64,000 bases of DNA, taken from assembly GCA_025266875.1 (NCBI GenBank), contig JALLLT010000015.1, forward strand, positions 620,001-684,000, given 5' to 3'. The position numbers and the translations under genes were made by a program. This stretch comes from Fennellomyces sp. T-0311 (lineage: Eukaryota > Mucoromycota > Mucoromycetes > Mucorales > Lichtheimiaceae). Positions 54,427-64,000 of the stretch are shown here, one piece after another. The notes beneath the pieces were generated by a model. That model was not told the DNA's origin. It saw only the letters and a list, made by a program, of their open reading frames with translations, and did not search any database. How positions within the stretch are numbered: position 1 is the stretch's first letter; each line of letters starts with the position of its first letter.

Positions 54427-54632
54427 CCGCCACCCAAACATCTTACCATCTATTCGCCTGCTATGTATACACCCATGACTACTCCTTCTCCTTATTTCCT
54501 TGAAATTGTACATTCTTTTTTGATACCCTTGCTATGTATATACACTATTTTTTTCTGATATGCAATGTATAAAGACAAATAATCCCTTGTGTTACATCCT
54601 GACTGCATGTGAACTACTGTGAATTTGCCTTA
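54427..54632. other. Short convergent 3' spacer
   Basis: 3' UTRs of the methyltransferase (plus) and the small disordered protein (minus). Confidence 0.55.
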
Positions 54633-55397
54633 CTACGCGTTGTTAGCCTCTTCGTCTTCGCAAGTCCATTCTAACAGCCCCCGTCGCCGCAAGTACTCCA
54701 ATCGCACAGACCGCCGCGGTAACCTTGTCCTGTCGTTCAACTTTTCAGACGCGCGTGCTGAAATTGGTATGGCTATATCCGGGACTGGTGGCTCAGGTGG
54801 TATAAGGGCGGCAAGACCTTCGTCGTCGCTGGAGATGGAGGTTGACGGGGATGGAGGAGCCTGTGAAGACGATGGTTTTGATATATGAACCGGCCTCACT
54901 ATCACCTCGGTGGTCGTGTCCACCAGCTTTTTGTCCATCAATCTCGCGTGAGCGCTGAGCTTCCTCTTCCCCTTTTCACCACCGTTTACCTTGCGGGGTA
55001 TCACGTTATATCGCGGTTGCTCGTCTGTGCGCGGTGGTTCATTTTCGTCGTTGTTTCCAATTCGTGAATCGTCGTCATCCAAAGTTGGCACTATTAAGTG
55101 TTTTGACAAGAATTCATCATCGTTATCAATGACCCGGTTCAATCGTTCGGCAAAATTCTCACTGGGCCGATTCAGTGGCTTTGCGTATTGTCGTGTACGT
55201 GATTCTATCTTGGGAGTCCCCACCGTAACTGGACTGGCTCTTTTGCGATAATGGAAACTTGGTGAATCACATGCCGAAGGTGAAACTAAAGTTTCCGATC
55301 CAGGTACTGGGACGTCAATGTCTGGTGAATTTTCCGTTGGATCGTACTGCTTTTGTTTGAGAAGTTTGCGCTTTCGTCGAACTGGAGGCGGGTCCAT
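54633..55397 (-). CDS. Small, basic/acidic, mostly disordered protein, unknown
   Basis: Intronless, 254 residues from the ATG at 55397; an earlier in-frame non-ATG extension is leader sequence. I do not recognise the family. N-terminus is basic (RRKRKLLKQK), the middle has FAERLNRVIDNDDEFLSKHL, then an acidic patch NDENEPPRTDE, a basic stretch KRKLSAHARLMDKK, a Ser/Pro-rich linker, PPEPPVPDIAIP, and a C-terminal RRSVRLEYLRRRGLLEW. RxxL motifs could act as destruction boxes, and the composition resembles small nuclear cell-cycle regulators such as securin or sororin, but this is only a suggestion. The terminal motif is the part most likely conserved. Confidence 0.65.
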   Translation of the reverse strand: MDPPPVRRKRKLLKQKQYDPTENSPDIDVPVPGSETLVSPSACDSPSFHYRKRASPVTVGTPKIESRTRQYAKPLNRPSENFAERLNRVIDNDDEFLSKHLIVPTLDDDDSRIGNNDENEPPRTDEQPRYNVIPRKVNGGEKGKRKLSAHARLMDKKLVDTTTEVIVRPVHISKPSSSQAPPSPSTSISSDDEGLAALIPPEPPVPDIAIPISARASEKLNDRTRLPRRSVRLEYLRRRGLLEWTCEDEEANNA

Positions 55398-55557
55398 TAT
55401 GAATACCAAGTGGGGAAAGGAAAGGGATAAGGAGTGCCGGAGTGGATGGAACGGCAATTGTTATGTGTAAGGCGGTGTCAACCCGCTATGAAACTTGTTT
55501 ATTGCTTACTGTTAAAGCATTATATGAATAAATACGTAGTAGGATGATTCTCTTTGC
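55398..55557. other. Short intergenic spacer
   Basis: Promoter of the disordered-protein gene and 3' UTR of the GH3 gene (minus-strand tandem). Confidence 0.5.
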
Positions 55558-58500
55558 TTAAACGACAGTCAAGGTGGTGTTCAAGCTAGGCTCGGCATAG
55601 CTGCCACCAATATGGAGGATGAAATCGCCCTTCTCGAGGACAAACTTGTTGTCCATGGTCCAGACTTCCAATTCTTCAAGGCGGATGGGAATATCAACGG
55701 TTGCGGTCTCGCCAGCAGGGATATTCACCTTTGCAAAGCCTCGCAGAGACTTGTTGGGTACAACAACAGATGCAAGTACGTCATCAACATAGACTTGAAC
55801 AACTTCCTTGCCATCACGGTCGCCAGTGTTCTGGAGAGTAACCTGATGTGGAGCAATTATCAGAATACGGTGTATAAAGGCAATCCAGCGGTAGAATCAT
55901 TACCGTGACAATGACATCCTTCTTCTCGTTCTGGCGGATCTTGGACTTGGAGAGCTCGACGCTCTTGTATTCAAAGGTAGTGTATGACTTTCCGTGGCCA
56001 AAGTACCAGAGAGGCTCTGGGGTGCCAAGACTATTAAGTATCAACGTTATTTTTTCGAAATAATAACAAAAAGACATCCACATACGCGTATTGCCAACCA
56101 AATTGCATGGTGCCATTAGGATAAATCTTGCCAGGATAGATGGGCCGGCCACTCTTGGGATAATTGTAGTAGGCAGGCAAGCTTCCAACATCATTGGGGA
56201 AGGAGACAGACAATTTACCGCTGGGGTTGACTTTTCCGAATAGGATGTTGGCAAGGGCAGTACCACCTGTCTCGCCAAGGTAGAAAGCATTGACAATGGC
56301 ATTGACGTTTTCCTTGATCCAGGGTTCCGCAGTAGGCTTGCCGGTGATGAAGACAACAACCGTAGGCTTTCCAGTGGCTTGAATAGCTTTAACAAGGTTC
56401 AGCTGCGCGCCTACGAGGCCAAGATCGTTCTGATCAACGTGTTCACCAGTCGTTGCGTTCATACCACCCCAGAGCTCCATTTGATCACGAGTCCACGTGC
56501 CAACCATGACAACAGCAACATCAGAGTTTTCAGCAGCAGCAACGGCTTCATCAAAACCGCTTTCATCATTGGACCAGAGTTTGCATCCTTCAGCGTAGTT
56601 GATATCAACCTTGTCGCCGACGAGGTTGGTAATACCATCAAGAGGAGTGACACCACGCTCGAATGTACCGTGAGCAACGTAAACGCCATATTGCATAACA
56701 GCGGCCTGGGGCCCAATAATGGCAACGGAGGAGAGAGAATCTTCATCAAGTGGAAGGGTACCATCGTTCTCGAGCAAGACGATGGATTCTTCATCAACTT
56801 GTTGAGCAACAGCAACGTGTTCATCAGTGTGGATGAAGTCTCTGTAGTTGTGAACACCGAATGGAACCTCGAAAAGACCAAGTTGGAACTTGACTCGCAA
56901 GATACGACGGACAGCTTCGTCAACAGTCTTGATGCTGAGGTTACCCTGTATTGATCAAATAGATGAGATTAACTTCCTTTGACAAAAATTAGCAACCACT
57001 AAATACCTTCTTGACTTGTTCAGGAACGGTTTGGAAGTGCATCTATGTGTGCAATAATAAGTTTTTCTGGTCATAGTATCACGTAATGCTATTTCTTATA
57101 CCTGCTTGCCACCCATCTCAGCATCGTTACCGGCTTCCAATGGAAGTATGGCGGCGATGGGATCAAGGAAGGATGCATTACAGATAAAGTGGGTATCGCA
57201 CAAGTTAGCAATTGCTCCAGAGTCAGAGATGACAAATCCTTTGAAGCCCCACTCCTCTCTCAAGACGTCATTAAGGAGATGCTTGTCAATGGCAGACGGG
57301 ATACCGTCGTAAGCACTGGCGAATATATGTAAGAGCTTTGAGTCATATTTGTACTCTTAAATTTACATACTGGTAGGCGCTCATGATAGACAATGCACCA
57401 CCATCAATGATGGCTCTCTTGAAAGGTGGGAGGTAGATAGTTCGCATATCTCTCTCACCGCCTTGGACGGGTGCAATGTTGAGACCGCCCATAGGTCTAT
57501 GTGGAGGTACGTGTTATTAAAGCGCCCGTTTAAGGCATTAGTTTCTGCACTTACGAGCCAAAGCCGACGTAATGCTTGACCATTGCAGCTGTGCGATGGA
57601 TGGCAGTCTTGGCTGTACCTTCGCGAGGCTTTCCTTGGATACCCTCGACATAGGCCTTGCCCATTTCACCAGTCAAGTGAGGATCCTCACCGTAGCCTTC
57701 CTCAATTCTTCCGAAACGAGGTTCACGGGCAAGATCAAGCACAGGTGCTACCGGTAGTGAAATAAAATGTCAGTGGCTGCTGAGTAATACCAAGTAGTAC
57801 GCATACCAAAGATATTATGAATACCCACACTGGCAGATTCAATACCGACAATATCGCCGACCTTGTGAATAAGTTCGGTATTGAAAGTGGCACCCATACC
57901 CATACCAGTGGCAAAGATGGTAGCATTGACATCGAGGTAGCCGTGAACACCTGAATGGGATAAAGAGAATCAGATTAAGCGGATTTTTCCGGTGTATAGT
58001 AAGCAAAAAAAAACTTTAATTTTTTTTTACCTTCTGATTGCATGATCGTCGGAATACCAAGACGGTTTTCTTCAATCATCCAGCTTTGAGTTTCATTGAT
58101 CAAACGCGCCAATTCGTCAAGGTCAAGGTTGGCGGCTAGTTATAGGAAAAGTCTGTTAGTACCCATGAAAAGAGCCACTTGGATAATTTGCATAATTTGT
58201 TTGTGTTACCATAGGTGGTTCCCCAAGGGCGGAGGGTAGTGGCATTGATCTGCAAATTCTCGTCAACCATATTCTGGACATTTCCTTGCATAATCTGGTA
58301 TGTCTTCTCCTCAATAGTCATACGGCTCAAAAGATCTTCGACACGATCATCAATCTTCGCTTTGGGGTCCAAGTAAGTGGGTTTTCTATAAAGACCATTA
58401 CTGTGTTTAGCATCACTGAGGCACAGTATGAGTGCGGAAGCACCCAAATCGGGTTATAGCAGACATACCCATGGGGTCCTCGCTTTTCTGCCATTGGAAC

Positions 58501-58566
58501 GGCATTAGCCAACGACGAGAAGGTCGCAGCGCATAAGAATAATTTGACAGCGCTTGATACCCACAT
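55558..58566 (-). CDS. Secreted GH3 beta-glucosidase
   Basis: Glycoside hydrolase family 3, predicted to release glucose from cellobiose and other beta-glucosides outside the cell. Eleven exons: 58566-58469, 58385-58210, 58135-58031, 57950-57807, 57747-57555, 57496-57371, 57315-57102, 57042-57007, 56945-56086, 56030-55904, 55842-55558; 787 residues. A signal peptide (MWVSSAVKLFLCAATF to SLANA) leads. Seen: RIEEGYGEDPHL, KHYVGFGS, MSAYHAYDGIPSA, nucleophile Asp ~312 in FVISDSGA, the C-terminal alpha/beta domain with VVMVGTW and GKPTVVVFITG, GETGGTALANILFG, and a fibronectin-III-like tail ending in LNTTLTVV. It is divergent from a sugar transporter and shares its promoter. Confidence 0.93.
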
Positions 58567-59137
58567 TCCGTCTGAATGAATAAAAAGTAGAATAAAGAAG
58601 TGAAAAAGTGTGGAAAATTGGTCCACTTTTATCGTTTTTTCGAACGGGGGAACTTGACGAAGTCAGGGAAAAGTAGAGTTTTCTTGTACGATTATATAAT
58701 TTACATCTTGGGCAACCACACTATTAAGTTCTCGCTCTCATTGACCTTAGTTCCGTCACTTTGCAGTAGACTTGAGGTTGTCATGCAACAGAAGCGGTCA
58801 TAATTCTCCGTATGTTAATCCGGTTGCTGCGATTTTGTACATGGGAAACAATGGTATCATGAGAAACCGCGGGAGGACATCTTTGGAATGAAAAGAAAAC
58901 GTAAGCAAGTGAGTGTGACACAAGGGTCGATTTCGCTTCTGGGTAAAAATTGCAAACAAGTTGACATGACAAGATCACGCATCAAAAAAAAAATAAATTT
59001 CCCCGGCCCCCGGGTGAAGAAGATGATATAAGCCTGGCTGTTTTTTTTTAGTTTCTCGTATAAGATATCAGCTCTTCTCTCGCTTCTCTTTCCCTTACTT
59101 TTTTTGAAGTACAAAGCGTTTTTGCTTTTACGCTCGC
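58567..59137. promoter_or_regulatory. Shared promoter of GH3 and the sugar transporter
   Basis: 571 bp between two divergent ATGs. Near the transporter side, CCCCGGCCCCCGGG (59001-59014) holds two overlapping matches to the CreA/Mig1 core (CYCCRS) and a palindrome; GATATAAG at about 59025-59032 can be the transporter TATA box. Carbon-catabolite control is an inference from these sites and the genes' roles. Confidence 0.5.
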
Positions 59138-61131
59138 ATGGGTCTTATTTACAACATCACTTGCGCTTCCTTTGCCGGTAATAAGACAAGAATTAAACAA
59201 TAATTTTATTGTGTCCCAACTGATTTCTATAAATCATACAGCGCTTGGAAGCTTCCTGTTCGGCTATGATTCAGGAATTATTGGCGGGTATGTAGCTCAA
59301 GGTCCAGAATCTAAAAACACCATATATATTAAATTATTCTATCTTTATATTAGTGTCCTTATTCAGGAGCATTTCCTTGCATCACACAATAACCCTAACT
59401 CAGCGCTAAAGGGTGCCATTGTTGGTACGTCCAGACCAAACAGTAACAAAAAAAGCATTCAAATCCTTATATTCGAATTATAATAGCCCTTTTTAACGTT
59501 GGGTGTTTCTTTGGTGCATGTGTTGCCGCCACCTTGGCTACTAAATGGGGTCGTAAACGAACAATTCAAGTCGGATGCTTCTTTGCTGCTGTTGGTGGTA
59601 CCATTCAAACGGCTTCCATCAATGTTGGAATGTTTATTGCTGGACGGTATGCATTATACACTCTTGGCTTGTGATGAATAGCTTCTGATGGACCTTTATA
59701 TACAAAGTCTTATCATTGGTCTCGGAATCGGTTTGCTTTCTATGATTGTTCCTTTGTATCAAGCCGAAATATCTTCACCAAAGATTCGTGGTTTTACGGT
59801 CGGTTTATCGCAACAGTTCATCGGTTTTGGCGTCTTGGTTTCTACTTGGTAGAGGCATAAACTTGAACCATAGCACAAACATATGTCTGACAAGAACGTT
59901 GTTTGATGTAGGGTCGTCTATGGTGCCAACCGAATCGATAGCGATGCACAATGGCAGATCCCGATTGGTATCCAAATTGCACCTGCTGTGATCTTGTTCT
60001 TTGGCACATTCTTCCTTCCCTATTCTCCTCGTTGGCTCATTTCTGTTGGTCGCAAGGAAGAAGCACGCAAAGTTGTTGGTAAATTGTATAATGATCCCGA
60101 GCTACAAGAAAAGACATACCGCGAAATTTGCGAAGAAGTTGAGAAGGAACTCAAGGTTGTGTCGATGAACCCCAAGGATTTGATTGCCCCTCAGTACATC
60201 AAGCGTACCTTGTTGGCGTGTGGTGCTCAGATTGGTGCTCAGTTCACCGGTATCAACATTGCAAACTAGTAAGTTCGTTCACCTTTTTTGAATGATCATT
60301 AGATTAATCCTGTCAATTAGCTACGGAGCTACCATTTACACCGCCCTTGGATTTGACACCGACACTTCGTTGCTGGTCAACGCTATTTACAGTGTTGTCG
60401 GACCCATCACAAACTTTATTACTATTACCTTTATTGTGGATCGTGTTGGTCGTGTTCGCCTCATGTGGCTCGGTAGTATTGCTATGGGTATCTTGCTCAT
60501 GCTTATTGGTGCGATTTACAAAGTATACCCCGGCCCCACTGAAGAGCAGCAAGCCAACAACCTCATTGGTTATGATGAATCACGCGGTCGCTCAGCCCAC
60601 TATGCCATCATTGTAAGCTACTATGACAATTATTGTATTTGGATTCTGACTTGTAGTTTTCAAGTGCTTCTTCTATCTGTTCTCTATAGTGTTCTCGCTG
60701 TCATGGGGGTAAGCATTCGGGGATTAGGACAATTACGGCTATGCAAATCCTATTTCTGAAAAACTAACAAAATCATTACACAAATTAGTCCCGTGGCATG
60801 GATTTACCAGTCGGAAGTGTTCCCCTTGAAGATTCGAACTATGGGCAATTCTGCAGCTACCGCATCCAACTGGCTCTTTAACACTTGGATTTCACAAGTG
60901 TCACCGATCGCTTTAGAGAACCCTAGCGTCGGTCCCGAATTCTTCTTTGTGTTCATGTCCACCAACTTTGCAGTCGCCGCTTACACCTTCTTCTTCTATC
61001 CCGAAACCAAAGGTCGCACATTGGAAGAAATTTCAGAGGCTCTCGGCGACGCTGAGGAAAAGAAAGTCGCAGGAGCAGAACACGAGAAAACGGAAGCTGT
61101 ATCCACGTCATCGCGTGACAAAGAAACTTGA
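59138..61131 (+). CDS. MFS sugar transporter (hexose permease)
   Basis: Sugar-porter family, twelve helices, proton-coupled or facilitative uptake at the plasma membrane. Exons 59138-59177, 59242-59287, 59354-59424, 59487-59646, 59708-59848, 59912-60268, 60321-60612, 60665-60708, 60789-61131; 497 residues. Seen: FGYDSGIIGG, NPNSALKGAIV, WGRKRTIQ after helix 2, PLYQAEISSPKIRG after helix 4, PYSPRWLI after helix 6, QFTGINIANYYG, VDRVGR after helix 8, SWGPVAWIYQSEVFP and FFYPETKGRTLEE at the end. Acceptor choices were decided by phase: TATTAG at 59353 and TTCAAG at 60664 keep the frame where nearer AGs do not. A hydrophilic acidic tail follows helix 12. Substrate not determinable. Confidence 0.92.
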
Positions 61132-62185
61132 AGGGCCCATCACCTTTGTCGATTCCTTGTATTCGTGAAATAAGCAGTACCAACTTAATATTTTGTAATA
61201 CTTTGACGGAGCATTTCAGCTCTTTTCCTCCTTATAGTATACTTCTGACATCATTCTTCTTTTTATAATAAACAAAATTATTGGAATCAAAATGGCATCG
61301 ATCACGATGATCAGAACATCTTTTTCCGTGACAGAACAACTTGTTGGTGCATTAGGAAAATCAGTCAAGGTACTCTTAGCATTCTTTCCAGGTTAATGAA
61401 GAATTTGGTCATATTGCGGTGAAAGTCAGCTTGGATTCCATGGATTTTAAACGCTAAGTTAATTCCCAGGTTGTCCTGGGAAAGGTATGCCGCGGAACTA
61501 AGGTTTGTTCTGGGAGCATGCTGTATAACAGACACTGTGGGGTGGTGTGATAGAGCTTACCAACGTTCTGGTAACGGCTACCCCGCCCTTCAATGGTTTA
61601 CGTAAGAAACTATCCTCATTCCCATCGAATCAGTGGATGAACCGAAGTAATCGATTCATCGCCGGCTTAGGTCAGCCAACTGTGGGAACAACAAGTGGGT
61701 AGCAACGCCGAAACAGAAACGAAAAGCTCCTATTGGATTAGGCTGATGCTGGACAAAAATTGTGTACCATCTTTATTTCTTTTCAGATGGTTCAAGAGTC
61801 AAGCAGAATATCGATTGGCCTGGTATGGTGCTGTTCACACGTTTTACAATTTAGATCAATAAAGTAACGTAGCACGATCGTCTCGTATTTACTTGCGGCG
61901 GAGAATTTAAAGCTGAAGTGGGTATATCTCCGGATGTCATGCCGATGTTGCCCGGTCTGTGCGACTCTGTACAACAAGGCAATGTCAAAACGAGTGCCTA
62001 CAACGAGATTACATAAGCTGAAACTTGTCGATATCCGGTTAAGCGGTGTTGCGGATTAGACTACAACTTTAAACTGTTACTGTCTCCCAGTCATAAGGAC
62101 CGTCCCAAATTTTCCCAATAATAAAACCTGATGTGTCCGCAGTACCGGCCCTTTTTCTTTACCGTAACTCTTCTTTACGCGCACT
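61132..62185. other. Intergenic region with possible decayed minus-strand coding DNA
   Basis: 3' UTR of the transporter and promoter of the GH31 gene. On the minus strand several short open pieces in different frames run from about 62.0 to 61.2 kb, the last (61216-61390) with a helix-like hydrophobic stretch (VLIIVIDAILIPIILFII). They cannot be joined by normal splice sites, so I list no gene here. Confidence 0.4.
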
Positions 62186-64000
62186 ATGAGCAGATTGCAA
62201 CTTGAATACTTTAACAACAACGAGGGTATCGTATCCCAGAAAGGCGCTGCCTTGACATATCGTCTTTATCACGAGTTGATCCAAATTGAGGCTTGGGGCA
62301 AGGACAGGTATGCATTGGTTCAAGTATTCAATTCACTCGGATGACTTACTCTTTTCGAATAGTTTGCGTGTTCGCATTACTCAGGCTGACAAGATCCGCG
62401 ATGACCTCCCTGGCGCGCTTTTGAGCCACGAGGAAACTGGATTCAAGCCCGCTACTGATGCCATCTCCATTACCGAAACTGGTGGCTCTATCCGCAACGG
62501 TAACATTGAAGCACGCGTCACTAAGAAGGAAGGAAAGCTTGTCTTTTGGGATCTCAAGAACAACCGTGAACTCGTGCGTGAGGCTCAACCTCATATCTGG
62601 ATCAATGGACGCGTCATCCGTCCTTTGACTGGTGATTCTTACAAGATTGAAGCGAACTTCCAAGCTTACGATGATGAAAAGTTCTATGGTCTTGGTCAGG
62701 TACTATAAGGATTGAACTCATATGCGTATGACAACAAGAAATAACAGTTGGCTATTGGATATTTAGCACCATCACGGCAAACTGAACCAGAAAGGATGCG
62801 TTATTGATCTTTGTCAACGCAATGCTCATGTTACCATTCCCTTCCTTGTCTCAAGCCGAGGCTACGGTTTCTTGTGGAATAATCCTGCTGTGGGACGTGT
62901 CGAGCTCGGTATGGGACTGACGCGCTGGGTTGCTGATGTGGCACCTCAGATGGACGTAAGTATACGAGCAGGAAAGGCTGTAAAGGAAACGCGGGAATAT
63001 TCATCAATGGATATTCTAGTATTGGATCACGGCTGGTGACTCTGTTTCTGATATCATGTCGAACTACGTGGACGCCACTGGTCACGCTCCTCCTCTTCCT
63101 TACTACGCATCCGGATTCTGGCAATGCCGTTTGCGTTACAAGTCTCAGGAAGAAGTATTGACTGTGGCACGCGAATATAAGAAGCGCGGTCTGCCGTTGG
63201 ACATCATTGTCATTGATTACTTCCACTGGAGCCATCATGGTGACTGGAAATTCGACTCCAAGTTTTTCCCTGACCCCAAGGCTATGGTTGACGAATTGAA
63301 AGAGATGAACGTTGAAGTGATGGTTTCAATTTGGCCGACGCTGCAACCTGACTCTGAGAACTTCGAGGAAATGGAGCGCCGCGGCTTGTTGCTTCGTAAC
63401 TCGCGTGGACCTAACGTCCATCACCGTTTCTATGACAACCCCACTCTCGTTGAAGCCAAGTATATTACCCATTACGATGCGACCAACCCCGAGGGTCGTG
63501 AATTTATCTGGTCCAAGGTTAAGAAGAACTACCATGATCTTGGTATCAAAATTTGGTGGCTCGGTAAGTAGTTTTTTTTTTCGAGAAACAAAGTATATTA
63601 CACGTTTACTTATCATGCGTGTGAAAAACATTATAGACGCGGATGAGCCGGAAGTTGAACCTGTACAACCTGAAATGCTCCGCTTTCACATTGGCGACGG
63701 AGCCGCGGTTTATAACATTAGCCCGATGCTTCACGGTATGGGCTTTTACAAGGGCATGAAGGAGGCTGGTCACGAGGATGGTGACATTATTTCGCTTTCG
63801 CGTTCCGGCTGGGCTGGTTCCCAGCGTTGGGGCCAAGCCATTTGGTCAGGTGATATCACATCCACTTTCGAGACATTGGCCGGTCAAGTGCGCGCTGGTT
63901 TGAATATGGGCTTGAGTGGTATTCCTTGGTGGACTACCGATATTGGTGGTTTCGTTGAGGGCAACATTTACGACGAAACTTTCCGAGAACTCATTGTTCG
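62186..64000 (+). CDS. GH31 alpha-glycosidase (alpha-xylosidase-like), 3' cut
   Basis: Glycoside hydrolase family 31, predicted intracellular (no signal peptide: MSRLQLEYFNNNEG). Exons 62186-62307, 62363-62699, 62767-62955, 63020-63563 and 63637-64000, open at the window edge; about 518 codons present. Seen: FYGLGQHHHGKLNQKG, GFLWNNPAVGRVELG, PYYASGFWQCRLRY, IIVIDYFHWSHHGDWKFD, then the catalytic nucleophile Asp in WWLDADEPE, and the acid/base region RSGWAGSQRWGQAIWSGD with IPWWTTDIGGF. The long YF-HW-GDW spacing and the cytosolic form recall fungal/bacterial alpha-xylosidases more than maltases, but substrate is inference. It is in tandem with the sugar transporter. Confidence 0.92.

Noticed and set aside
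59288..59366. Apparent frameshift in the sugar transporter
   Set aside because: Using the earlier acceptor at 59353 restores the frame and the expected VLIQEHF residues.

Overview
The window looks like nuclear DNA of an early-diverging filamentous fungus, most probably Mucoromycota (Mucorales-like). Genes are broken by many short GT-AG introns (about 40-110 nt, often with CTAAC/CTAAT-type branch sites) and separated by long AT-rich spacers. The gene set also fits: a RED splicing factor, DYRK, Kin1, paired Ras/Rap GTPases and an Hsp70 of the HSPA12-like type. I cannot name the genus. Nearly all exon models below were assembled by hand from splice sites, reading phase and family motifs, and each was checked to give a length divisible by three.

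Layout. 1-12 kb: 5' end of a METTL21-like methyltransferase (cut by the window edge, minus); a weak unrecognised spliced region; RED/IK splicing factor (plus); a 1319-residue DYRK kinase (minus). 14-19 kb: a small Zn2Cys6 regulator and an F-box/LRR protein (both plus). 23-25 kb: a Rap1/Rsr1 GTPase and a canonical Ras GTPase, tail to tail. 27-31 kb: an intact two-exon transposase-like gene of 1090 codons. 34-39 kb: a previously hidden small zinc-finger gene with a (Pro-Gln)20 tract (minus), the pre-ribosome assembly protein Ipi3/WDR18 (plus), and a Kin1/MARK kinase (minus) whose stop codon lies 24 bp from that of Ipi3. 39-44 kb: gene-poor, with a composite inverted repeat. 44-55 kb: Hsp20 with a perfect heat-shock element, an SLC16-type transporter, an Hsp70-like protein with a YPP/Q-rich tail, a methyltransferase with a long disordered N-terminus, and a small disordered protein. 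55-64 kb: GH3 beta-glucosidase (minus), a sugar transporter divergent from it across a 571-bp shared promoter with CreA-like GC boxes, and a GH31 glycosidase that runs off the window.

How they work together. The last three genes form a plausible glycoside-use set: secreted beta-glucosidase, hexose uptake, and a cytosolic alpha-glycosidase or alpha-xylosidase. Rap1/Rsr1, Ras, DYRK (Pom1-type) and Kin1 are all polarity or growth kinases and GTPases, but they are scattered, so I infer no operon-like unit.

Most notable. (1) The SLC16-type transporter can only be read in frame if a 2-nt micro-exon (GG, 45854-45855) is spliced between two ordinary introns. (2) A zinc-finger/PQ-repeat gene on the minus strand at 34.15-34.74 kb has only a 5-nt first exon carrying its ATG, and its large exon has almost no start-like codon, so simple ORF calling misses it.
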